NCBI GenBank assembly: GCA_965248975.1
Contig: CBDFKU010000019.1
Location: 62,001 to 126,000, forward strand
Source: CBDFKU01 sp965248975
GTDB taxonomy: Bacteria; Chloroflexota; Dehalococcoidia; Lucifugimonadales; JAGWBF01
Direction of reading: 5' to 3'
Length of the DNA: 64,000 bases
The position numbers and the translations under genes are program-made. Position 1 is the stretch's first letter, and each line of letters opens with the position of its first letter. This document shows positions 17,617 to 26,217 of the stretch, one piece after another. Under the pieces are notes generated by a model, which made no database searches, was not told the DNA's origin, and saw only the letters and a program-made list of their open reading frames with translations.

Positions 17617-19518
17617 TCATTCCTCCAGCCACAGGTGCTCATGGGTCATCCCGTAGTCCAAGGTCAGATTCTGGTGGTAGTTCTTCACCTTGATGTTGAC
17701 GGGAACCGAGAACCTCTCGATCCAAGCGATTCCACGCCAGTAGCCCTCGCCCTGGCGGGCGATCTCGCCGGCTTGCTGCACTAGCTGTTGCCGCGTGTCG
17801 AAGTCGGCCTCCCGGGCGGTCTTGTCGAAGAGGTCGTCCAGCTCGGCAGTCTGGTAGCAGCTACGGTAGCTGGCGCAACCGGGCTGGAAGTACGCCAGGA
17901 AGATCTCGTCGGAGTCTGAGATGGTTATTGGGGCCGTAACCATGCCCATCTGGTAGTCCCCAGACCTGAGTTCTGCGAAGCCGGTGGGGATGTCCTTCGG
18001 GGCGATGGTTATATCGGCGCCCAGGGCGGTCTTCCACTGCTCTCGCAGTAGGGCGGCCACGTCGGAGTGATATGGCAGGGTAAAGGCGGTGTAGGTCCAG
18101 CTAAGCGGGTTATCGGCCCCGTAGCCAGCCTCGGCCAACAGGGCATTGGCCTCAGCGATGTCCCTCGGGTCCTTCATGACGTCGTCTCTGCCATAGTAAT
18201 CGAGTACAGGCTCCCCGGTGTCCTTGTCGACGTAACGGAAGCCTGGCCACGTGGCGACTACCTCATCTGGTGGTGTCATCCATGTGCGGGGCAAGAAGGG
18301 AGTGCCCATCTGCCCGCGACCGGACAGCAGGGTCTTGATGTACTCCAGGCGATCTATCGACAGGTATAGTGCCTTCCGGACCTTGGGGTCGTCGAAGGGA
18401 GGCCGGTCGGGGTTCACGAAGGTCCCATCGAAGCCGTTCGGCGGTACCCAGTGCAGTATGACCTGGCCGGCCAGTTCCTTCTCCATCTCCTCCAGGTCTC
18501 TCACGCCGAGACCGATGTCGTCCTGAGCGGGCATTAGCACCTGATTGGCCTTGTAGGCCGCGATAAGCCTGGTGCGGTCGGTGATGGTGAAGACCTTGAG
18601 GCTGTCTACTAAGGGCAACCCGTCCTTGAAGTAGTTGGGGTTGCGCCGGTGCTCGTACTCCACTTCCGGCTCGTAATTCACCAGCAGGAAGGGACCGGAG
18701 CCTATGGCGTTCTCTTTCTGACCGAAGTGATCCTCCAGCGCTGCAACACCTTCGTCGGTCGAAAGGTCGAACCCATCGGCGATGTGCTTGGGCAGTATCT
18801 TCATCAGGTTGATGCCCAGGTATTGAAGGAAGGCCGGGGATCCGCCGATCTTCATGTTGACCCGTACGGTGTTGGCATCGATGATATCGGTGCTGTCGTA
18901 ATAGGGCTTGATTCTCCCGACCTTAGGCCTGGGCCGCCCCTCCTGGACCATTCTGTCAAGGCTGAACTTCACGTCATCCGCGGTGACGGGCTCGCCGTCG
19001 GACCACACGGCATCGGGATCAAGGAAGAAGGTAAAGCTGCCGTCGCCGTTCAGCTCCCAATTGTACGCCAGGTCGCCAGCTATCTCGTCGGGCTGGACCG
19101 GGTTGAATTTAAGCAGCTGGCTAAATAGAGGGGACGACGCGGAAGCTACGAGCGATCCGCCACCCTGGTGGGGATCCCAGAGGTCTTGCGATCCCAGGGT
19201 CGACTGCAGGAGGACGCCGCCCTGCTTTCCATCCTTGACCCAATCCGGCGCCACGAAGCCCATTACGGGGGTCGCGGTGGGTTCCGTAGTCGGGGTGGGC
19301 CGTGGGGTCGATGTGACCTGGGATTGCGGGGTTGCCGTAGCCTGGGCCGATTGTGTTGCAGTGGGTTCCGGGGTGTTGGTGGAGGGTACCGCCGTCGCAG
19401 TAGCGGTTGGCCGTGGCGTGGGTGTGGCGTCGTCTCCGCAAGCCACGGCGGCTATCAGGAGGATCAGCAGGGGAGCCAGAATCATCACCCATGGGCTAAG
19501 AAATCGCCTGTGCGTCAT
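17617..19518 (-). CDS. ABC transporter substrate-binding lipoprotein, family 5 (copy 3)
   Basis: 633 residues. The signal peptide ends at the lipobox AAVAC. The linker is a Thr/Pro-rich low-complexity stretch of ~65 residues without the helical tether seen in copies 1 and 2. The binding domain starts at WDPHQGGG and keeps the family blocks (SWELNGDGSFTF-like, DDPKVRKALYLSIDRLEYIK, WPGFRYVDKDTGEPV). It is the most divergent of the three and the first gene of its transcript, with its own promoter at ~19633-19662. The ligand is unknown; peptides or related solutes are likely. Confidence 0.92.
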   Translation of the reverse strand: MTHRRFLSPWVMILAPLLILLIAAVACGDDATPTPRPTATATAVPSTNTPEPTATQSAQATATPQSQVTSTPRPTPTTEPTATPVMGFVAPDWVKDGKQGGVLLQSTLGSQDLWDPHQGGGSLVASASSPLFSQLLKFNPVQPDEIAGDLAYNWELNGDGSFTFFLDPDAVWSDGEPVTADDVKFSLDRMVQEGRPRPKVGRIKPYYDSTDIIDANTVRVNMKIGGSPAFLQYLGINLMKILPKHIADGFDLSTDEGVAALEDHFGQKENAIGSGPFLLVNYEPEVEYEHRRNPNYFKDGLPLVDSLKVFTITDRTRLIAAYKANQVLMPAQDDIGLGVRDLEEMEKELAGQVILHWVPPNGFDGTFVNPDRPPFDDPKVRKALYLSIDRLEYIKTLLSGRGQMGTPFLPRTWMTPPDEVVATWPGFRYVDKDTGEPVLDYYGRDDVMKDPRDIAEANALLAEAGYGADNPLSWTYTAFTLPYHSDVAALLREQWKTALGADITIAPKDIPTGFAELRSGDYQMGMVTAPITISDSDEIFLAYFQPGCASYRSCYQTAELDDLFDKTAREADFDTRQQLVQQAGEIARQGEGYWRGIAWIERFSVPVNIKVKNYHQNLTLDYGMTHEHLWLEE

Positions 19519-19632
19519 TTGTACCCTCCACGCTCCAGAGTGGTGTTACTTTACCGGTTTGCCGGGCCTACGGTTGGGTTTCCGTCCATACCCGAAAAAC
19601 ATGATAAAACACCCACGTTGGTTTGCCCACGG

Positions 19633-19662
19633 ACTGTATCAAACCCTGCCTAGGTTTGTCAA
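19633..19662 (-). promoter_or_regulatory. Promoter of substrate-binding protein copies 3 and 2
   Basis: On the minus strand, TTGACA (19662-19657), an 18 bp spacer and TACAGT (19638-19633, 4 of 6 matches). The -35 is followed by AACCTAGG, resembling the AACC after the -35 of the copy 1 promoter. Confidence 0.5.
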
Positions 19663-19779
19663 TATACACGAAAATTTGCGATCTCCTTCACAAATGGTGC
19701 TTGTCGTGCACCCCGCCGCCTTGTGACGAGAGGGCTCGGCGTGAGCGCGGTTGAGGCGCCCACAGGGACCCGATCACCG

Positions 19780-19808
19780 TTGACAGACAATGGGGGCCAG
19801 ATTACACT
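19780..19808 (+). promoter_or_regulatory. Strong promoter of the D-aminoacylase/nitroreductase run
   Basis: A perfect TTGACA (19780-19785), a 17 bp spacer and TACACT (19803-19808). The predicted transcript starts near 19815, giving a ~107-base leader before the TTG start at 19922. The leader contains a CCC-TTCG-GGG tetraloop hairpin (19832-19841) next to an AAGGAGG that serves no visible start. The rest of the 19519-19921 gap holds no gene that I can see. Confidence 0.65.
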
Positions 19809-19921
19809 AGCATGTGATCGACACAAGGAGGCCCTTCGGGGTTTCGTGCCTTACCTCAATAATATGCGCTCTACATAATGGTCCCGTGGATCCCTCAATC
19901 CTGACGTAGTGGAGGGTTACT

Positions 19922-21619
19922 TTGGCTGAGTACGATCTGGTCATTCGCGGCGGTACTGTAGTGGACGGGACCGGCATTCCACGGTACAAATCGGACCTGG
20001 CTGTCAAGGACGGAAGGGTGGCCAGGATAAGCGGGAAGATAGCTGCCGGCGGTGCGAAGGAAATCGACGCCACCGGCTGTATCGTGGCTCCCGGTGCCAT
20101 CGACCTTCACACCCATTACGATGCCCAGCTCAACTGGGACTCCTACTGCACGCTATCGGGATGGTTCGGCGTAACCTCCCTGACTATCGGCCAGTGTGGG
20201 TTCGGCTTCGCACCTACCCGCCCCGACGATCGGGACCTGAACATGAGGATGATGAACCGGATCGAGGCTATTCCCCTAGAGTCGATGCGCAAGGGCATAC
20301 GATGGGACTGGGAGACCTTTCCCGAGTTCATGGATAGCCTGGAGCGCCAGGGACTGGGCCTCAACGTGGCGCCCCTGTTTCCCTTCTCGCCCATGCGGGG
20401 ATACGTCCTGGGGATGATCGAGGCGCGACAGCGGACCTCGGTGACCGAAGTCGAGCTTAATAAGATGAAAGAGCTTTTCCACGAAGCGATGAAGGCCGGG
20501 GCCTTCGGCTTCTCCGGCAACAAGGACCTCAATGACCGCCCCGAGGACGGCGGCTACTTGCCCAGCCACGTGGCCTCCGACGAGGAGTTCCTGGCCCTGG
20601 CCGAGGTACTGGGCGAGTTCGGGGTTGGCTGCATGGGCTGGACCATGGGCGGGATGCAGGACTCAGATGAGGCGCGGTGGATGCTATCCGAGATGATGAG
20701 GCGCAGCGGCCGGCCCCTCACGGTGGGAGCAAACAGCGATGCCGATGGCCTGGAGTGGCTGGAAGCCTGCCGCGCCGAGGGCCTCCCTTTGATAAACCAA
20801 GAGATATCCATGAACTTCATGACGAGGTCCGGGGATGGCTCCGAGTTCACCCTGGCGGAGTACAACCTCTTCGACTACATGCCCCACTGGGTGGAGCCCC
20901 TGGTGGGCAGCGCCGAGGAGCGGGCCGCCAAGCTGAGGGACCCCCACCGGCGGGCCCTGATGAAGCAGGATGTGATAGACAACCCCAATAACCGCAACAA
21001 CTACGGAACCCTGCAGGTGGTTCAGGTGATGCAGGAGCGCAACTACGACTACGAGGGGATGACGGTCGAAGAGTTGGGTCAGGCCGTGGGCAAGCATCCG
21101 TTGGACGCAATGCTGGACCTGGCGCTGGATGAAGGCCTGGAGACCTACTTCAGCCACCCCTTCGGCACCTCCGAGGACGACGCCCGCCAGAAGTTGATCA
21201 CCAACCCCTATTCCCACGTCTCTGTTTCCGACGGTGGCGCCCATACCAGGTACCTAACCTTCAGCACGTGGCCCGTCCACTGGCTGGCCCACTGGTGCCG
21301 GGACAAGGAGGCCGTGACTCTGGAGCAGGCCCACTACAAGATCAGCACTCTGCCTGCCTGGATAGCCAGCATGAAGGGTCGAGGAACCCTCAGGGTTGGC
21401 AACTGGGCCGACATCATCGTCTACGACCAGGAGAAGCTGGGTTATCTGTACGAGAAGCCTATCTATGCCAACGACTTTCCGGGCGGCGAGCGTCGCTTGG
21501 TCCAGAAGTCCACCGGAATCCACTACACTATAGTGAACGGCACAGTCACCTTCAAGGACAATGACTGTACCGGCGCTCTACCCGGGAAGCTCCTCCGTAG
21601 CTACGACTCGGTCGGCTAA
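19922..21619 (+). CDS. N-acyl-D-amino-acid deacylase family amidohydrolase (copy 1)
   Basis: 565 residues, TTG start placed by a GGAGGG ribosome-binding site. The N-terminus (YDLVIRGGTVVDGTG, then GCIVAPGAIDLHTHYDAQLNWD) gives the HxH metal site of the amidohydrolase superfamily. Later blocks include ISVSDGGAHTRY-like VSDGGAHTRY (metal aspartate region) and LRVGNWADIIVYD. Members hydrolyse N-acyl-D-amino acids or related amides and carbamates. It heads a long co-directional catabolic run and has a close paralogue at 29532-31223 on the other strand. The precise substrate cannot be read from sequence. Confidence 0.9.
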   Translation: MAEYDLVIRGGTVVDGTGIPRYKSDLAVKDGRVARISGKIAAGGAKEIDATGCIVAPGAIDLHTHYDAQLNWDSYCTLSGWFGVTSLTIGQCGFGFAPTRPDDRDLNMRMMNRIEAIPLESMRKGIRWDWETFPEFMDSLERQGLGLNVAPLFPFSPMRGYVLGMIEARQRTSVTEVELNKMKELFHEAMKAGAFGFSGNKDLNDRPEDGGYLPSHVASDEEFLALAEVLGEFGVGCMGWTMGGMQDSDEARWMLSEMMRRSGRPLTVGANSDADGLEWLEACRAEGLPLINQEISMNFMTRSGDGSEFTLAEYNLFDYMPHWVEPLVGSAEERAAKLRDPHRRALMKQDVIDNPNNRNNYGTLQVVQVMQERNYDYEGMTVEELGQAVGKHPLDAMLDLALDEGLETYFSHPFGTSEDDARQKLITNPYSHVSVSDGGAHTRYLTFSTWPVHWLAHWCRDKEAVTLEQAHYKISTLPAWIASMKGRGTLRVGNWADIIVYDQEKLGYLYEKPIYANDFPGGERRLVQKSTGIHYTIVNGTVTFKDNDCTGALPGKLLRSYDSVG

Positions 21620-21684
21620 CGGCCGTAAGTGGGTCCGCGCCTTGAAAATGTGGGCGGCGAAAAAACGTAAGCGGAAGGTCAGGC

Positions 21685-22788
21685 ATGGCGAGCTACAGGG
21701 TCTTATCGTCGGATAATCATATATTCGAGCCCCCGGACCTCTGGGAAGGCAGGATATCGCCTCGCTTCGGAGACCGAGGGCCGGTTATGGTCCACGAGGA
21801 AGGCGGCGACGTCTGGTTCTGCGACGGAACCAGGCTTCTGGGAGCGTCCACCGGGTCCCAGGCCGGCGTGAGGTTCGAGGACGCCGAGAAGATGGTCAGT
21901 CAGGACGTCTTCGAGAACGTGCCCCCGGGCGGCTACATCCCCGAGGAGCACGTAAAGGACCTAGACCTGGACGGCGTGGAGGTGAGCGTCATATACCCCT
22001 CCGTCGGGCTTTTGCTGTTTCGGGTACCCGACAGTGAGGTCCTGTCGGACGTGTTCAGGGGATACAACGATTGGCTAGCCGAGTTCTGCCAGCCCTTCCC
22101 CCAACGGCTCAAGGGTATAGCAATGGTGAATGTGGATGACGTGCAGGTCGGGGTGAAGGAGTTGGAGCGCAGCGCCAAGTTAGGGCTGGTCGGGGCCATG
22201 ATCGCCTGCTACCCCCTGGACGGACAGAGCTACGGTTCGCCGGAGTTCGAACCCTTCTGGGCAGCGGCCCAAGACCTGGGTATACCCATCAGCTTCCATG
22301 CCGCCACCAACCGGGTTACCAGCATGAGCGTGGCCCAGTTTAATCAGCCGTTCTTGATCAACATGGATTTCTGGGCCCGAATGGCCCTGTCGCAGATGAT
22401 CCTGAGGGGTGTCTTCGAGCGGTATCCCAAGCTGCGGGTTGGGGCGGTGGAGTTCGAGCTTGGCTGGATACCCCACTTCCTGGACCGTATGGACTATGCC
22501 TACACCCAGAGGCCGTCTCCCGAGGACAAGATCAGGTTCAAGGACGGCATGGTCCCCAGCGACTTCTTCCACCGAAACATTTTCCTCAGCTTCCAGGAAG
22601 ATGCCCGGGGAATCAAGGACCGCGACATCATAGGCGTCGATAACCTGATGTGGGCAGCGGACTATCCTCACCAGGAGTCCACCTTTCCCAGAAGCCGTCA
22701 GATATTGGCGGAGATACTGGCCGATTGCACCGAGGAGGAGAAGGCGAAGATCTCCGGCGGCAACGTCGCCCGGCTGTACGATCTTTAG
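21685..22788 (+). CDS. Amidohydrolase (PF04909-type, metal-dependent hydrolase), copy 1
   Basis: 367 residues. SSDNHIFEPPDLW near the N-terminus gives the first metal motif (DxH). GGYIPEEHVKDLDLDGVEVSVIYPS, a mid-protein SFHAATN histidine and a C-terminal WAADYPHQESTFPRSR aspartate/histidine block complete the TIM-barrel amidohydrolase pattern (decarboxylase or hydrolase types). It lies 65 bases after the D-aminoacylase gene. The next gene is a tandem paralogue. Substrate unknown; aromatic or amide substrates are usual for the family. Confidence 0.9.
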   Translation: MASYRVLSSDNHIFEPPDLWEGRISPRFGDRGPVMVHEEGGDVWFCDGTRLLGASTGSQAGVRFEDAEKMVSQDVFENVPPGGYIPEEHVKDLDLDGVEVSVIYPSVGLLLFRVPDSEVLSDVFRGYNDWLAEFCQPFPQRLKGIAMVNVDDVQVGVKELERSAKLGLVGAMIACYPLDGQSYGSPEFEPFWAAAQDLGIPISFHAATNRVTSMSVAQFNQPFLINMDFWARMALSQMILRGVFERYPKLRVGAVEFELGWIPHFLDRMDYAYTQRPSPEDKIRFKDGMVPSDFFHRNIFLSFQEDARGIKDRDIIGVDNLMWAADYPHQESTFPRSRQILAEILADCTEEEKAKISGGNVARLYDL

Positions 22789-22844
22789 TAAACGGGGCCT
22801 TAGCGACCGGGGCTTTAGGTAACCAGGGCTTTAGTAAACAAGGA
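22783..22844 (+). repeat. Short tandem repeat on the stop codon, ~4 units of 14-16 bp
   Basis: Units at 22783-22798, 22799-22812, 22813-22828 and 22829-22844 follow the pattern CTTTAGTAAACGGGGC with a few changes. The first unit contains the TAG stop of the upstream amidohydrolase. The array fills most of the gap to the next ribosome-binding site. Confidence 0.6.
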
Positions 22845-22883
22845 CACTCCGGCCGCTCACAAGTTGCCGCAGGAGGACCGGAC

Positions 22884-24002
22884 ATGGCTGGCTACAGAGT
22901 CATATCTTCCGACAACCATATATACGAACCGCCTGAGCTATGGGCTGAAAGGATCGCCCCAAAGTTCAGGGATAGGGCTCCCCGTATGGATCGAGACGAT
23001 ACCGGCGACTTCTGGCACTGCGATGGGACCAGGGTGAGCACCACAGCTGGTGGAGCCCAGGCCGGCCTCAGGTTTGAGGCCCCCGAGAAACTTACCAGGG
23101 GGGACGTCTTCGAGAACGTCCGGCTGGGGGGCTACATCCCCGAGGAGCACGTCAAGGATATGGACCTGGACGGGATCGACGTGAGCATCGTCTATCCCAC
23201 CGTCGGCTTGATCATGTTCCGGGTACCCGACAGCGAGCTGCTGACGGACGTGTTCAGGTCGTATAACGACTGGCTGGCCGAGTTCTGCCAACCCTTTCCT
23301 AGCCGGATCAAGGGCGTCTGCATGCTAAATGTCGACCATGTGCCGACGGCGGTGCGGGAGATGGAGCGGTGCGCCGGGATGGGCCTAGCCGGGGCGATGA
23401 TTACGGTGTACCCTTCGGAGAGCAGGCCCTACAACTCCCCGGACTACGAGCCCCTGTGGGCCGCGGCCCAGGACCTGGAGATGCCCCTGAGCTTGCACAT
23501 CGGCACCAACCGCCTGGGTGTGGACGACCGATGCACTACCGTAGACCCGGGCACCATGAGCTACCAGTGCAACCGGGATCACTGGGCCCGGGCGTCCCTG
23601 GCCCACCTGATATGCACCGGGGTTTTCGAGCGGTATCCGAAGCTGCAGGTGGGGTCGGTGGAGCATGAGCTGGGCTGGATACCCTACTTCATGGAGAGGC
23701 TGGACTACTACTATACCCAGACGGCAATTGGCATCAACTCCTACCGGTACAAAGAGGACATGCTCCCCAGCGACTACTTCTGTCGTAACGTATTTGTCGG
23801 GTTTCAAGAGGACCTCAGCGGCATACGGGACCGTCACATCATAGGCGTGGACGCGCTTCAATGGGGATCAGACTATCCCCACGTGGAGTCCACTTTCCCC
23901 AAGAGCAGGGAGATCCTGGAAGAGATCCTGATGGGTTGCACCGAGGAAGAGAAGGTCAAGATCGCCGGAGGGAACGCTGCCAGGGTTTACCACCTGGATT
24001 AG
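22884..24002 (+). CDS. Amidohydrolase (PF04909-type), tandem copy 2
   Basis: 372 residues from the ATG at 22884, chosen because AGGAGGA precedes it and the product then aligns with copy 1 (MAGYRVISSDNHIYEPPELW against MASYRVLSSDNHIFEPPDLW). An open frame extends upstream to 22650 but overlaps the preceding gene. Metal motifs: SDNHIYEP, SLHIGTN and GSDYPHVESTFPKSR. Clearly a tandem duplicate of the previous gene with a divergent middle (an insert around GVDDRCTTVDPGTM). It belongs to the same transcript as the nitroreductases that follow. Confidence 0.9.
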   Translation: MAGYRVISSDNHIYEPPELWAERIAPKFRDRAPRMDRDDTGDFWHCDGTRVSTTAGGAQAGLRFEAPEKLTRGDVFENVRLGGYIPEEHVKDMDLDGIDVSIVYPTVGLIMFRVPDSELLTDVFRSYNDWLAEFCQPFPSRIKGVCMLNVDHVPTAVREMERCAGMGLAGAMITVYPSESRPYNSPDYEPLWAAAQDLEMPLSLHIGTNRLGVDDRCTTVDPGTMSYQCNRDHWARASLAHLICTGVFERYPKLQVGSVEHELGWIPYFMERLDYYYTQTAIGINSYRYKEDMLPSDYFCRNVFVGFQEDLSGIRDRHIIGVDALQWGSDYPHVESTFPKSREILEEILMGCTEEEKVKIAGGNAARVYHLD

Positions 24003-24064
24003 CCCCCGGCCGCCAGTATCCCGGTTTCCCAACTTACCTAGCCAGATGAAGAGGAGGCGCGCCC

Positions 24065-24751
24065 ATGGACCTGGCCGCCGCGGACCATCTGCTCACCAAC
24101 ACCAGGTCGGTCAAGAAGCGGATGGACTTCTCCCGCCCGGTGGAGCCGGAGGTGCTGGAGCGCTGCATCGAAATCGGCCTCTACGCCCCGACGGGCGCCA
24201 ACTACCAGGGCTGGAGTTTCGTGATAGTCACCGATCCTGACAAACGGGCGGGCCTGGCAGAGTACTATAGGAAGGGGCGGGAGACTCTCGGAGCCGGCCG
24301 GACGCGGGAGCATAGTCCTCCTAGGTGGCGGGAGGGGGACGTTCGCCGCCGGCAGCACAAGGGCATGGTGGACGCCAGCGACTACCTCCACGACCACTTC
24401 CACGAAGTGCCCGCACACATCATCGGCTGCATCGACCGCCAAATGGAGGAGATGGGAGCGGTCTACCATAAGGAGCTGGAGTCCTTCCACAACGCGTCCA
24501 TGTACGGATCAATCCTGCCCGCGGTTTGGTCCATAATGCTGGCGCTGCGTGCCCGTGGCATCGGGTCCGCCTGGACCACTGCTCACCTGGTGTACGAAAA
24601 GGAAGTCGCCAAGCTCCTGGACATCCCCGACCATGTGCTGCAGGCGGCGCTCTTGCCCGTCGCCTACTTCACCGGCACCGGCTTCAAGCCCACCGTGCGC
24701 CGCCCGGTAGGGGAGCTGACCCATTGGAACGGTTGGGGTAGAGGGCGATAG
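24065..24751 (+). CDS. Nitroreductase-family flavoprotein, tandem copy 1
   Basis: 228 residues behind a GAGGAGG ribosome-binding site. The NTRSVKKRMDFSRPV start gives the R-S-x-K/R FMN-phosphate contact of the nitroreductase fold. ALYAPTG-like LYAPTGANYQGWSFVIV follows, then GSILPAVWSIMLALRARGIGSAWTT and the LLDIPDHVLQAALLPVAYFTG cap, all family blocks. These FMN enzymes reduce nitro groups, quinones, enones or halogenated compounds with NAD(P)H. It is the first of four near-identical-length copies in a row; specificity cannot be assigned. Confidence 0.9.
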   Translation: MDLAAADHLLTNTRSVKKRMDFSRPVEPEVLERCIEIGLYAPTGANYQGWSFVIVTDPDKRAGLAEYYRKGRETLGAGRTREHSPPRWREGDVRRRQHKGMVDASDYLHDHFHEVPAHIIGCIDRQMEEMGAVYHKELESFHNASMYGSILPAVWSIMLALRARGIGSAWTTAHLVYEKEVAKLLDIPDHVLQAALLPVAYFTGTGFKPTVRRPVGELTHWNGWGRGR

Positions 24752-24780
24752 TCTTAGAACATGCGATAGTCTTAGAACAT
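24745..24780 (+). repeat. Perfect 18 bp tandem duplication across a stop codon
   Basis: The 18-base unit GCGATAGTCTTAGAACAT occurs at 24745-24762 and again at 24763-24780. The first unit contains the TAG stop (24749-24751) of nitroreductase copy 1. The second abuts the ribosome-binding site of copy 2. Confidence 0.85.
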
Positions 24781-24794
24781 ATGGAGGTATGCCC

Positions 24795-25481
24795 ATGGAC
24801 CTGAGCACCGTGGACCATCTGCTATCCAGCACTCGCTCCGTGAAGAGGCGTATGGACTTCTCAAGGCCGGTGGAGCCGGAGGTGTTGGAGCGCTGCATCG
24901 AGCTGGCCCTCTACTCGCCGACGGGTGCGAACTACCAGGGGTGGAGCTTCGTGGTAGTCACTGACCCCGAGCAGCGGGCCGGCCTGACCGAATATTACCG
25001 CAAGGGACGCGACGCCCTCAAAGTCGGCCGCCCCGGCGACTACCATCCCCCCAAGTGGGCGGAGGGAGACTCACGCGGGGAGCAGCAACAGGGCATGATA
25101 GATGCCAGCGATTACCTCCACGACCACTTCCACGAGGTGCCGGCCCACATCATCGGCTGCATCGAGCAGAACATGACGGAGGTGTCCGACGCCTACCAGC
25201 CCAGGTACGAGAATTTTTACCGGGCGTCCTTCTACGGGTCAATATTACCTGCGGTGTGGTCCATTATGCTGGCGCTGCGGTCCCGTGGGATCGGGTCCGC
25301 CTGGACCACGGCCCACATCGTATACGAGAAGGAGGTAGGGCAGCTGCTGGGGATACCCGACAGCGTAATGCAGGTGGCCCTGCTACCGGTGGCCTACTTC
25401 ACCGGTAGCGACTTCAAGCTCACCAAGCGCCGCCCCGTGCAGGAAGTGACCCACTGGAACCGCTGGGGCATGGGGCGATAG
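24795..25481 (+). CDS. Nitroreductase-family flavoprotein, tandem copy 2
   Basis: 228 residues from the ATG at 24795. This start is preferred over the ATG at 24789 because GGAGG then lies 7 bases away and the product begins MDLSTVDHLL like its paralogues. It carries the same FMN-fold blocks: TRSVKRRMDFSRPV, YSPTGANYQGWSFVVV, GSILPAVWSIMLALRSRG and LLGIPDSVMQVALLPVAYFTG. It sits 43 bases after copy 1. Divergence from its neighbours is concentrated around residues 75-100 and 130-145, likely near the substrate pocket. Confidence 0.9.
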   Translation: MDLSTVDHLLSSTRSVKRRMDFSRPVEPEVLERCIELALYSPTGANYQGWSFVVVTDPEQRAGLTEYYRKGRDALKVGRPGDYHPPKWAEGDSRGEQQQGMIDASDYLHDHFHEVPAHIIGCIEQNMTEVSDAYQPRYENFYRASFYGSILPAVWSIMLALRSRGIGSAWTTAHIVYEKEVGQLLGIPDSVMQVALLPVAYFTGSDFKLTKRRPVQEVTHWNRWGMGR

Positions 25482-25506
25482 CTTACATAAAATAGGAGGG
25501 TTGCAG

Positions 25507-26193
25507 ATGGACCTGGCTACCGTGGATCACTTGCTCACGACCACCCGGTCGGTGAAGAAAAGAATGGACTTCTCGCGTCCGGTGGAACCCGAGACCCTGG
25601 AGCGGTGTATAGAGACTGCGTTGTGCGCCCCGACCGGCGGTAACTACCAGGGGTGGCATTTCGTCGTAGTCACCGACCCGGAGAAGCGGGCCGGCATTAC
25701 CGAGTACTACCGAAAGGGGCGCGACGCCCTGGCCACCGCACATAAACCCGGCTACCATCCACCTCAATGGAACGAAGGAGACCCACGCCGGCTGCAGCAT
25801 CAGGGCATGATCGACGCCAGCGACTACATGCACGAACACTTCCACGAAATCCCTGCCCACATCATCGGCTGCGTTGAGGCGCAGATGCAGGGAGTGGCCA
25901 GCGTCTACGAGCCGACCTTCGAGTCCTTCCACGTGGCATCGCTATATGGGTCCATACTGCCCGCGGCTTGGTCAATAATGCTGGCCCTGCGCGCCCGGGG
26001 CCTGGGATCGGCCTGGACCACCGCCCACCTGGTGTACGAGAAAGAGGTCGCCCAGCTTCTGGGGATTCCCGACAACGTGAAGCAGACGGTGCTCCTGCCC
26101 GTCGCCTACTTTACCGGCACAGATTTCAGGCCCCTCAAGCGCCGTCCTCTTACGGACGTTACTCACTGGAACGGCTGGGCCCAGAGGCGCTAG
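25507..26193 (+). CDS. Nitroreductase-family flavoprotein, tandem copy 3
   Basis: 228 residues from the ATG at 25507, preferred over the TTG at 25501 because an AGGAGGG site then has normal spacing and the protein begins MDLATVDHLL as in the other copies. Conserved blocks: TTRSVKKRMDFSRPV, CAPTGGNYQGWHFVVV, GSILPAAWSIMLALRARGLGSAWTT and LLGIPDNVKQTVLLPVAYFTG. Tandem paralogue in the same transcript. Substrate unknown. Confidence 0.9.
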   Translation: MDLATVDHLLTTTRSVKKRMDFSRPVEPETLERCIETALCAPTGGNYQGWHFVVVTDPEKRAGITEYYRKGRDALATAHKPGYHPPQWNEGDPRRLQHQGMIDASDYMHEHFHEIPAHIIGCVEAQMQGVASVYEPTFESFHVASLYGSILPAAWSIMLALRARGLGSAWTTAHLVYEKEVAQLLGIPDNVKQTVLLPVAYFTGTDFRPLKRRPLTDVTHWNGWAQRR

Positions 26194-26217
26194 CTTACCC
26201 GATCTGGAGGTGAACCT

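Noticed and set aside
19815..19921. A riboswitch in the leader of the D-aminoacylase gene
   Set aside because: Only a short UUCG tetraloop stem is visible; no pattern of a known riboswitch class.
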